Notes under the pieces: generated by a model | Database searches by the model: none | What the model saw: the letters and a program-made list of their open reading frames with translations, nothing else | Told to the model about the DNA's origin: nothing | Source of the DNA: Candidatus Omnitrophica bacterium 4484_49 | GTDB lineage: Bacteria > Omnitrophota > Gorgyraeia > Kaelpiales > Kaelpiaceae | NCBI GenBank assembly: GCA_002085265.1 | Contig: NATI01000018.1 | Location: forward strand, 1 to 11,207 | DNA: 11,207 bases | Direction of reading: 5' to 3' | Shown: positions 1 through 5,778 of the stretch, in pieces | Layout: each line of letters begins with the position of its first letter | Numbering within the stretch: position 1 is the stretch's first letter | Position numbers and translations under genes: made by a program

Positions 1-105
1 CCTCACACCAATCGTTACGAGGTAGGGGCAGAATTTGATAATATCCCCCGCGAAGCCAAGGTCCACATCTCCAATATGGTTCGTAAGCACCTGAATTATT
101 ATTGA
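1..105 (+). CDS. C-terminal end of a PilZ-like domain protein (partial)
   Basis: Frame 1 is open from the window edge to a TGA at 103-105 and gives 34 residues. They contain YEVGAEFDNI, then a charged helix ending in VRKHLNYY. This fits the last strand and helix of a PilZ domain, where a 'G-x-x-F' strand is followed by a helix that often ends in a basic or aromatic tail. PilZ domains commonly bind cyclic di-GMP and control motility or exopolysaccharide. The c-di-GMP-binding motifs (RxxxR and D/NxSxxG) would lie upstream of the window, so binding cannot be judged. The gene runs toward the minus-strand operon. The 51-base gap (106-156) shows no convincing terminator. The assignment rests on a short tail only. 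Confidence 0.5.
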   Translation, partial: PHTNRYEVGAEFDNIPREAKVHISNMVRKHLNYY

Positions 106-156
106 TTCCTCTGTATGGACGGAGTGTATGGTTTCCTTGAATATTTAAAGATTGGC

Positions 157-405
157 TTATTTCTTTCTTCTTTTTCTTCTATCTATTCCATACTTGTCTA
201 TTTTCTTGTTCAAAGCCTGTCTGGAAATTCCCAGAAGTTCTGCCACCTTGGTCTTGTTCCATCGGAGTTCAAATAGAATATCTGTTAGAAGTTTTCTTTC
301 ATAACTTTCTATTACACCTTTTAAGGTCTTGTCTTTAATCTCTTCCAATTTTAATTTCACTCCTCCGGCTTTTATCTTCTCTGAAAGGTCAGATTTTTTC
401 AGCAT
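157..405 (-). CDS. Fis-type HTH fragment of a broken sigma-54 activator
   Basis: This 82-residue frame holds a linker and a Fis-family helix-turn-helix. The line from LKGVIESYERKLL through NKTKVAELLGISRQALNKKI to the basic tail RRKRRKK matches the DNA-binding C-terminus of NtrC-type activators. Its first residues (LKKSDLSEKI) resemble the stretch that directly follows the AAA+ domain in such proteins ('I-x-PEDLPE-x-I'). It overlaps the AAA+ fragment by 17 bases in another frame. No Shine-Dalgarno precedes the ATG, which sits in TTTATGCTGAAAAAATC, so independent translation would depend on coupling to the upstream frame. It is most simply read as the detached 3' part of the activator gene at 389-1003. 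A separately translated small Fis-like DNA-binding protein is the alternative. Confidence 0.7.
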   Translation of the reverse strand: MLKKSDLSEKIKAGGVKLKLEEIKDKTLKGVIESYERKLLTDILFELRWNKTKVAELLGISRQALNKKIDKYGIDRRKRRKK

Positions 406-1003
406 AAATTTTCAAAAAATGTTCCGCTAGTAAAGGGATGTCATCCTTCCTTTCCCTCAGAGGAGGAAGAGTAATTTCTATCACCGTTAAACGATAATAT
501 AAATCTCTTCGGAATCTACCCATGTCCACCTCTTTTTCCAGGTCTCTGTTTGTAGCAGCAATTATCCTCACATCTACCGGGATGTCCTGAGTGCCTCCTA
601 CTTTTTTAATTGTTCCTTCCTGAAGAACTCTTAAAAGTTTTGCCTGCAAACCGGGAGATATTTCACTTACTTCATCTAAGAAAAATGTTCCTTTGTCAGC
701 GACTTCAAACAGTCCTTTCTTTTCCGCTACTGCTCCTGTAAACGAGCCCCGGACATGACCGAAAAGTTCTGATTCCAGAAGAGTTTCTGTAAGTGCCGAG
801 CAGTTGACGGCTATAAATGGACCATTTCTTCTCTTGCCGTGGTAATGAAGGGCTTTGGCTACTAATTCCTTACCGGTTCCGGTTTCTCCTCGGATTAGAA
901 TAGTGCTGTCAGTATTTACAACCTTCTCCATGATTTTGAAAACTTCACGCATTTTCTCATTTTGACCGATGATTTCAGGAAAGGGACTTACATATTCTTC
1001 CAT
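389..1003 (-). CDS. Sigma-54 activator AAA+ domain, truncated (lid missing)
   Basis: This is the ATPase core of a bacterial enhancer-binding protein, which remodels sigma-54 RNA polymerase by ATP hydrolysis. Visible motifs are Walker A GETGTGKE (39-46), the sigma-54 contact loop GSFTGA (86-91, A to S against the usual GAFTGA), Walker B TFFLDE (106-111), sensor I ATNRD (150-154) and the arginine-finger segment GRFRRDLYYRL (162-172). There is no N-terminal receiver or sensor domain; the AAA+ starts almost at residue 1, as in PspF-like proteins. The frame stops after 204 residues at KIYAEKI. The roughly 45-60 residue lid with the family's usual WPGNVREL sensor II motif is absent, and the HTH continues in another frame. 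The ATG lies 2 bases after the rpoN stop, and its Shine-Dalgarno AGAAGGAGG is formed by the last Arg codons of rpoN, so the two are co-translated. A decayed gene is most likely, with an assembly error as the alternative. Confidence 0.85.
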   Translation of the reverse strand: MEEYVSPFPEIIGQNEKMREVFKIMEKVVNTDSTILIRGETGTGKELVAKALHYHGKRRNGPFIAVNCSALTETLLESELFGHVRGSFTGAVAEKKGLFEVADKGTFFLDEVSEISPGLQAKLLRVLQEGTIKKVGGTQDIPVDVRIIAATNRDLEKEVDMGRFRRDLYYRLTVIEITLPPLRERKDDIPLLAEHFLKIYAEKI

Positions 1004-1005
1004 CT

Positions 1006-2352
1006 CTACCTCCTTCTCAATTTTGCCGGTAATATTTTCATCTCCTCTCTATATTTTGCCACAGTTCGTCGGGCAACTTCAACACCTTCCTGTTTTAAAA
1101 TTTCAACTATCTCACCGTCACTCAACGGTTTTTTGGGATTTTCACCTGCTATTATATCTTTAATTTTTTCTTTTATGGATTCACTGGAGATCCCTCTTAC
1201 CTGCCCGCTGAATAGTTCTCGAAGTTCAATAATTCCCTGAGGGGTTTCCATAAATTTCCCGCTTACTGCCCGGGAGATTGTCGATTCATCCAGTCCCGTT
1301 TCCTGCGAGACTTTTCTCAATGTCAGGGGTTTCAATGACGATTTGCCGTTTATGAAGAAATCCCGTTGATAATTTATGAGAAAATTGGCTATTTTAAGGA
1401 TTGTTTTATTTCGTTGTTCCAGCGCAGAGATTAACTCTCTGGCAGATTTCAATTTTTCTCGGAGAAATTTTTTCGCATCTCGAGGGGTATTGGGGTCCTT
1501 AAGAAGTTTAAGATAGCTTTTGTTTATGCGTATTTTTGGCATTTCCCTTTCATTCAGATAAAGATGAAAATGTCCCTCTTCATCTATTTCCAGAAATAAT
1601 TCCGGGAGTGCATAACTGGGAAACGCACTTGTGTAGTTTCTGCCGGGTTTGGGGTCCAGGGTCTTTAAAATTTTGATAAATTTTTGCAGTTTCTCTTCAG
1701 AGATATTCAATTCTTTTTCTATTTTTTCATACTCTCTCATCGCCAGTTCGTTAAGATAGCGAGTGATAATTTCCTCAAAACTTTTATCGGTCAAGCCTCT
1801 TGCTCTAAGTTGAATTATTAGGCATTCCTTTAAATCTCGGGCACCTGTACCTAAGGGGTCAAATGTCTGGATAAGTCTTAGGATTTTCTCTACAGTTCTT
1901 TTGCTCGCTTTATATTTTTTTGCAATTTCAGTAATGTCACCTTTAAAGTAACCATCATCGTCTATATTTCCTATAATCTGTTCAGCAATTTCCAGATTTT
2001 TTTTACTCAATTTTTGCAGAGAGAGCTGTTTTAAAAGATGTTCCTGAAGTGACTCCGGTTTGGTGATCAGGCTTTCTAAATATGCTCGTTTCTCTTCATC
2101 CAGCGAAGTTCGAGGTCCTCTCTGTTCCCACCAGGCATTCTCCTCTTCAATTTCGAAATCGCTTTCTTCTGGTATATCTACCTGTTCTTCTTCTTCCAGT
2201 TCCAGAAGAGGATTTTCTTCGGTTTCTTCTTCCAGTTTTTCTTTGAGTTGAGTAATGGGGACCTGAACTAAATTTATTAACTGCCAGAATTGGGGAAGAA
2301 GTTTAAGACGAAGCTCTAATCTCTGTTCTAACCGGGGGACAAATCTCTCCAT
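1006..2352 (-). CDS. rpoN: RNA polymerase sigma-54 factor RpoN
   Basis: A 448-residue protein of normal family length. Region I (about 1-50) has the hydrophobic/Q pattern LLPQFWQLINLVQVP and ends in ENPLLE. An acidic region II (about 45-80) follows, rich in Glu with EENAWWEQ. Next comes the core-binding region, with LQEHLLKQLSLQKL, the stretch IGNIDDDGYF and FDPLGTGARDLKECL. The C-terminal DNA-binding part has an HTH (LRKVSQETGLDESTISRAVSGKF) and the RpoN box ARRTVAKYRE (427-436), which reads the -24 promoter element. Sigma-54 forms holoenzyme that needs an AAA+ activator to open promoters. The gene lies 10 bases downstream of the LysW-like gene and 2 bases upstream of the broken activator, in one operon. 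No clear Shine-Dalgarno precedes the ATG, so translation may depend on the gene before it. Confidence 0.97.
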   Translation of the reverse strand: MERFVPRLEQRLELRLKLLPQFWQLINLVQVPITQLKEKLEEETEENPLLELEEEEQVDIPEESDFEIEEENAWWEQRGPRTSLDEEKRAYLESLITKPESLQEHLLKQLSLQKLSKKNLEIAEQIIGNIDDDGYFKGDITEIAKKYKASKRTVEKILRLIQTFDPLGTGARDLKECLIIQLRARGLTDKSFEEIITRYLNELAMREYEKIEKELNISEEKLQKFIKILKTLDPKPGRNYTSAFPSYALPELFLEIDEEGHFHLYLNEREMPKIRINKSYLKLLKDPNTPRDAKKFLREKLKSARELISALEQRNKTILKIANFLINYQRDFFINGKSSLKPLTLRKVSQETGLDESTISRAVSGKFMETPQGIIELRELFSGQVRGISSESIKEKIKDIIAGENPKKPLSDGEIVEILKQEGVEVARRTVAKYREEMKILPAKLRRR

Positions 2353-2362
2353 AATCTAAAAG

Positions 2363-2557
2363 TTAAAGATAATCTTCCTCGTTTTCTTCTTCCAGGAAGC
2401 TCTCTTCTTCCAGTTCCCGCAAGGTAATGGGTTCATTCCTTAATACTTCACAGCTGGCACCACACTGAGGGCAATAGATTATTTCACCAATTTCAGGACG
2501 ATAATCTAACAAAATCTCTTCGCCACATACTGGACATATAACGGTTTGCTCCTCCAT
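2363..2557 (-). CDS. LysW-like small zinc-ribbon protein
   Basis: A 64-residue acidic protein. Its zinc ribbon has two CxxC knuckles (CPVC at 8-11 and CPQC at 29-32) separated by a strand pair with EIGEIIYCPQCG, as in LysW/ArgW carrier proteins and their LysW-like relatives. The tail is very acidic and ends EENEEDYL. True LysW ends in EDWGE, whose last Glu carries the amino-acid substrate, and that end is not present here. A carrier role is therefore doubtful, and no lysine or arginine biosynthesis genes are nearby. The ATG at 2557 is chosen because GGGAGGT lies 7 bases upstream and a promoter overlaps the alternative ATG at 2593, which would add 12 residues (MLHYIKSWEVEE). It is the first gene of the rpoN operon, and its function is unknown. 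Confidence 0.75.
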   Translation of the reverse strand: MEEQTVICPVCGEEILLDYRPEIGEIIYCPQCGASCEVLRNEPITLRELEEESFLEEENEEDYL

Positions 2558-2583
2558 CTCTTCTACCTCCCAACTTTTGATAT

Positions 2584-2612
2584 AGTGTAGCATAAAACTT
2601 AATTGCTTCCAA
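2584..2612 (-). promoter_or_regulatory. Predicted sigma-70-type promoter of the LysW-like/rpoN operon
   Basis: On the minus strand TTGGAA (2607-2612) and TACACT (2584-2589) are spaced by 17 bases, each matching 4 of 6 consensus positions. Transcription would start near 2577. That gives a leader of about 20 bases carrying the Shine-Dalgarno GGGAGGT and starting inside the longer alternative reading frame, which supports the ATG at 2557. The -35 box overlaps that of the divergent promoter. Prediction by eye only. Confidence 0.45.
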
Positions 2613-2631
2613 TATAATTTATTAAGATAAT
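2603..2631 (+). promoter_or_regulatory. Predicted promoter of the radical SAM gene, possibly leaderless
   Basis: TTGCTT (2603-2608) and GATAAT (2626-2631) are spaced by 17 bases. The usual start point 7 bases after the -10 box falls on the A of the ATG at 2638, which would give a leaderless transcript. No Shine-Dalgarno is visible before that ATG, which agrees. A perfect TATAAT at 2613-2618 is an alternative -10 with a poor -35 and would give a leader of about 13 bases. Confidence 0.4.
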
Positions 2632-2637
2632 AATTTT

Positions 2638-3702
2638 ATGGTCGGGATAAAAACCGATGTCAGCGTAGAAGAGAAGTTGAAATTATCTTCTCAATTAGTT
2701 TCGGTTGAGCAATGTCCTGACTTATTACCGGAAGATTTTATATACCATACTAAGAACAGAGGGAGGGCAGTTCCGATATTTAAGATTTTGGTTTCCAATA
2801 TATGCTATAACGACTGTCTTTACTGCGCTAATAGGTCTACCCGGAATTGTAAGCGATATAAGTTCAGAGTTGCCGAGGTGGTAAATGTATTTATGGAACT
2901 TTATTCTCAGGGGAAGGTAAGCGGGATTTTTCTTTCCTCAGGTATTCATAATCGGCCTGATAGAGTACAGGCAGAAATTTTAAAAGTTGTAGAAATTCTG
3001 AGAAAAAAGTATCGCTATTCTGGTTATATCCATTCCAAGGTTATACCGGGTAGTGACCCTGAGATTGTTCGGGCACTTTTTGAATTCAGTGACAGGGTAT
3101 CTATAAATCTGGAAGCACCTGGGGAAAGGTATATCAGGAAGATTGCGCCTCATAAGGATTTTTTAAAATTATATACCAGGCTTAAACAACTGGTTCAGTT
3201 TTCGAAAAAATACAATCTGAACTCCGGAATCACCACTCAGTTAATTGTGGGAATTGGAGACGAGGATGACCGCACTCTGTTAAGTTTTGCTCACAGACTT
3301 TATACTCAGATAGGTATAAGGAGGATGTATTATTCCGGTTTTCAACCAGTGGAAGCCACACCCCTGGAGGGCAAGTCCCGATGTAGGAAATTGAGAATCC
3401 TCAGGCTTTATCAGGCGGATTATCTTATAAGAATGTATGGCTTTAGCCCTCAGGAGTTTGCCTACGATGATAGTGGGAATCTGTTATTGAGTAAGGACCC
3501 TAAGTTAGCCTGGGCGGAGAAGAATCTTATTAAGGTAAATATAAATAACGCCCGATTTGAAGAATTGATAAGAATTCCGGGTATAGGTCATAATTCGGCA
3601 AGAGAAATACTGCTTCTTAGAAAGAAAAAACGTATAAAGTTATCCGACCTCAAGAACCTGGGGATAAATAGATATCAAACATTAAAATTTATTCAAACAT
3701 AA
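2638..3702 (+). CDS. Radical SAM protein with C-terminal HhH, putative DNA repair/modification
   Basis: A 354-residue radical SAM enzyme. The 4Fe-4S motif is CYNDCLYC (Cys56, Cys60, Cys63). It is followed by the family-typical stretches GIFLSSGI, YSGYIHSKVIPG, RVSINLEAPGE and TQLIVGIGDEDD. The last 55 residues are a helix-hairpin-helix of ComEA type (VNINNARFEELIRIPGIG, 300-317), a fold that binds DNA backbone. This combination matches the family annotated as 'putative DNA modification/repair radical SAM protein', often found beside a uracil-DNA-glycosylase-like partner. Here the partners are instead a DHH phosphoesterase 3 bases downstream and a Cas4-like protein. The substrate is unknown. 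There is no Shine-Dalgarno at the start. A nucleic-acid substrate is inferred from the HhH and the neighbours, not shown. Confidence 0.85.
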   Translation: MVGIKTDVSVEEKLKLSSQLVSVEQCPDLLPEDFIYHTKNRGRAVPIFKILVSNICYNDCLYCANRSTRNCKRYKFRVAEVVNVFMELYSQGKVSGIFLSSGIHNRPDRVQAEILKVVEILRKKYRYSGYIHSKVIPGSDPEIVRALFEFSDRVSINLEAPGERYIRKIAPHKDFLKLYTRLKQLVQFSKKYNLNSGITTQLIVGIGDEDDRTLLSFAHRLYTQIGIRRMYYSGFQPVEATPLEGKSRCRKLRILRLYQADYLIRMYGFSPQEFAYDDSGNLLLSKDPKLAWAEKNLIKVNINNARFEELIRIPGIGHNSAREILLLRKKKRIKLSDLKNLGINRYQTLKFIQT

Positions 3703-3705
3703 GTT

Positions 3706-4860
3706 ATGAACTGGGACGAGGGTGTAAGTAGGTTTAGCGATTTACTTCTGGAATTAAAAAAAGAGGATATCTGGCTCCTGCATCACGCTGATTGTGACGG
3801 TTGTGTAGCAGGCGTATTCTGTAGTTATGTGATTAACAGGTTTCAGCTTAATTTAACTAGACGTATCTGGGTGTTAAGTTCTGAGTATGACCTTGGTTTG
3901 TATAAAGAATTAATCCGTAAGCATACACCAACTGTTTTAATTTTTCTTGACCTTGATGTTGTCAGTGATGGTGTTTTGCTCGGGGACTGGAAAAAGAAAG
4001 TCAAAAGGATACTGATATATGACCACCATAAGGTCGAGACTCAAGAGCTTAAAAAGTTGCTTATAGATCATGATGATATTTTTTACCTCAATCCCCGGCT
4101 TTTGCCTGAAGGTTGTTCGTTTCCTGCTTCTTACTTCGGATATTCTATGTTCCGTAAATTTCAGGATGAGGATTCCAGAACCTGGCTTATGGGTGCCGGG
4201 CTCATCGGAGACCATGCTCTTGATGAAAATCAGCGATTGAAAGAGAAGATATTATCTGAATATTACAGGCTTTTAAAATTCAAGTCTAAATCTAAAGGTG
4301 AAAAGAATTTGCAGGAGATAACTTCTATGATAAATGCCGGCTATTTCCACTGTAATTCTCAGAAGCAGGATGTGTCATTTGAATTGGCCTATAATGCATT
4401 TCTGGAAAATAATCCTTCGCTTTTCTTTGACTCTTGTTCTGATCTTACCCGAGAGATAAAATTCAGGAAATACGAAGTTGCCACTGCAGTCAGTGGTGCC
4501 TGCGCTCAGGCTCGTCAATTTGCGATTAGAGATGAAAAACTGCCTTTAATTGTATATATTCTGGAAAGTAAGCATTATATATCGGGTCTGGTGGCTTCTG
4601 CTTTGTCTGCCACTTTCAGAAACGATGTTATAGTTGTAGGGCAGGCGTGGAGAGATAAATTCAGTTTTGAAATTCGGCGGGGAAAAGATTGTTCAATAGA
4701 CATAACTCAGATACTCAGAATACAGAGAAGTTACTATAAAACTCTTTCTGCAGGTGGGCATTCCCCGGCCTGCGGGGCTCTGGTTATAAGAGAAGATAGG
4801 GAAAAATTTATAGACACATTTCGGAAAGCATTTCTGGAATTGTATAATTCCCGCAATTGA
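3706..4860 (+). CDS. DHH-family phosphoesterase (RecJ-like)
   Basis: A 384-residue DHH/DHHA1 protein. Metal-binding motifs in order are HHADCDG (26-32), FLDLD (80-84), YDHHK (105-109, the signature DHH) and GDH (167-169). The C-terminal DHHA1 part carries AGGHSPACGA (349-358), the GGH motif that contacts the nucleic-acid phosphate in RecJ and NrnA. The family comprises Mn-dependent exonucleases and nanoRNA or cyclic-dinucleotide phosphodiesterases. The length is well below bacterial RecJ (about 550-580) and closer to NrnA-like or archaeal RecJ-like proteins, so the substrate (ssDNA, short RNA or dinucleotide) is open. It starts 3 bases after the radical SAM stop with no Shine-Dalgarno, so translational coupling is likely. 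The context suggests DNA or RNA end processing together with its neighbours. Confidence 0.88.
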   Translation: MNWDEGVSRFSDLLLELKKEDIWLLHHADCDGCVAGVFCSYVINRFQLNLTRRIWVLSSEYDLGLYKELIRKHTPTVLIFLDLDVVSDGVLLGDWKKKVKRILIYDHHKVETQELKKLLIDHDDIFYLNPRLLPEGCSFPASYFGYSMFRKFQDEDSRTWLMGAGLIGDHALDENQRLKEKILSEYYRLLKFKSKSKGEKNLQEITSMINAGYFHCNSQKQDVSFELAYNAFLENNPSLFFDSCSDLTREIKFRKYEVATAVSGACAQARQFAIRDEKLPLIVYILESKHYISGLVASALSATFRNDVIVVGQAWRDKFSFEIRRGKDCSIDITQILRIQRSYYKTLSAGGHSPACGALVIREDREKFIDTFRKAFLELYNSRN

Positions 4861-4896
4861 TATGGAATTTGTCTCCAAAAAGAGTAAAATAAAATT

Positions 4897-5706
4897 ATGA
4901 ATATTACCTGGAGAAGGAAATTTACCTGGTCCCCTGAGCGGCAATATTACTGGGATTTCTGTCCCCGGGCATACTATTACAACTATATTGGAGAATGGGA
5001 AGAAGGTATGGATAAAGAAAAACTCGAAAGTTTAAAAAAACTATGTTCCTGGGAAGAATTATATAAAGACTTACTTCTGGAGGGTATAGAGGAGTTAGTG
5101 ACAGGGGATTCGGTTCCTGAGGTAAAGAAGCGATTGAGGAATAGACTGGAAAAAGTTTTTCAGGCTCCCCAGGATTTTCTGATTCCAGGAGAAAGAGATG
5201 TATATTCCTCTTCTGAAGAAATTCTCGGAGTTTTGAGTCAGTATTTAGATAATTTCTTATCTCTGTTTCAGCCCTCTGGGATTCAGGGGTATTTTTACCG
5301 GGTGCAGGAAAGGATTTACTATAAAGGACTTCCAATTACGGTATCTCCAGATTTTCTTTTTCAGCATCCAGAAAGGACAATAGTCTCCAAGTTGATTATA
5401 AGTCCTCCTTCAGTTCCGCAACTTTTGGACCTTCAGGCCTGCAGTTTGATTCTGTGGGCGGAAGAGAAGTTTGGGATGGAAGTAGAAAACATCTTCTGCG
5501 ATTATTATTACCTTTCCGATTTGCGGATGGAGAGAAAGAAATATTCCCGGCCGCAGATAATAGAACTGGCTGAAAAAATTATAATTTTTGCTCACCGTAT
5601 GTTGATAGTTAAAGGGATAGAGGATTTCCCAGCCAGATCAGAAGAGGGAAGATGTAGATTGTGTAAATTCAGTTCTATCTGTCCTGATACAGATTATCTT
5701 CAATAA
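4897..5706 (+). CDS. Cas4/RecB-like PD-(D/E)XK protein with Fe-S cysteines, probably nuclease-defective
   Basis: A 269-residue protein. The N-terminal stretch FCPRAYYYNYIGEW (21-34) matches the 'CPRKYYY-x-Y' start of Cas4/Dna2/AddB-like nucleases. The C-terminus has Cys253-x2-Cys256-x5-Cys262 (CRLCKFSSIC). With Cys22 this makes the one-plus-three cysteine pattern that binds a 4Fe-4S cluster in that group. The core has PD at 151-152 and LQACSLILWAEEKFG (179-193), corresponding to the Q-motif helix. The (D/E)xK site, however, reads V163-S164-K165, and no His is seen in the helix WEELYKDLLLEG where the RecB-type His is expected. Cleavage activity is therefore doubtful, and it may act as a DNA-binding or structural subunit. 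It lies 36 bases after the DHH gene. No cas1/cas2 or repeats are in the window, so a CRISPR role is unsupported. Confidence 0.75.
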   Translation: MNITWRRKFTWSPERQYYWDFCPRAYYYNYIGEWEEGMDKEKLESLKKLCSWEELYKDLLLEGIEELVTGDSVPEVKKRLRNRLEKVFQAPQDFLIPGERDVYSSSEEILGVLSQYLDNFLSLFQPSGIQGYFYRVQERIYYKGLPITVSPDFLFQHPERTIVSKLIISPPSVPQLLDLQACSLILWAEEKFGMEVENIFCDYYYLSDLRMERKKYSRPQIIELAEKIIIFAHRMLIVKGIEDFPARSEEGRCRLCKFSSICPDTDYLQ

Positions 5707-5742
5707 TAAAAAATCTCTTTTGTCACATCTATTTGTATATGG

Positions 5743-5770
5743 TTTACAAAATAGAAAATCGGGTTATAAT
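5743..5770 (+). promoter_or_regulatory. Predicted strong sigma-70-type promoter of the glycan operon
   Basis: TTTACA (5743-5748, 5 of 6 matches) and TATAAT (5765-5770, perfect) are spaced by 16 bases. The expected start point is about 5777, only two bases before the ATG at 5779, so the mRNA would have almost no leader. The TTG at 5770 that could extend the reading frame by three codons overlaps the -10 box and is therefore unlikely to be the start. Confidence 0.65.
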
Positions 5771-5778
5771 TGAAAATC

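Noticed and set aside
109..124. Possible hairpin CTCTGT/ACGGAG after the PilZ-like gene
   Set aside because: The six-base stem has a G-U pair and is not followed by a T-tract on either strand, so it is not a credible terminator.
962..1240. Plus-strand open frame opposite rpoN and the activator start
   Set aside because: It lies antisense to the strongly supported rpoN, has low-complexity Ser/Phe-rich content and no family resemblance.
2558..2593. Longer start for the LysW-like protein (adds MLHYIKSWEVEE)
   Set aside because: The added part overlaps a predicted promoter and lacks a Shine-Dalgarno, while the ATG at 2557 has GGGAGGT at good spacing.
4922..5335. 137-residue minus-strand frame opposite the Cas4-like gene
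   Set aside because: It is antisense to a gene with a recognisable Cas4-like N-terminus and cysteine motif. Its composition is Pro/Ser-rich and unlike any family I recognise.
4897..5706. CRISPR-associated Cas4 assignment
   Set aside because: No cas1, cas2 or repeat array is present, and the nuclease motif is degenerate. Only the fold-level likeness is supported.
5770..5778. TTG start adding three codons to the dehydrogenase
   Set aside because: The TTG overlaps the TATAAT box, so it would lie upstream of the likely transcription start.
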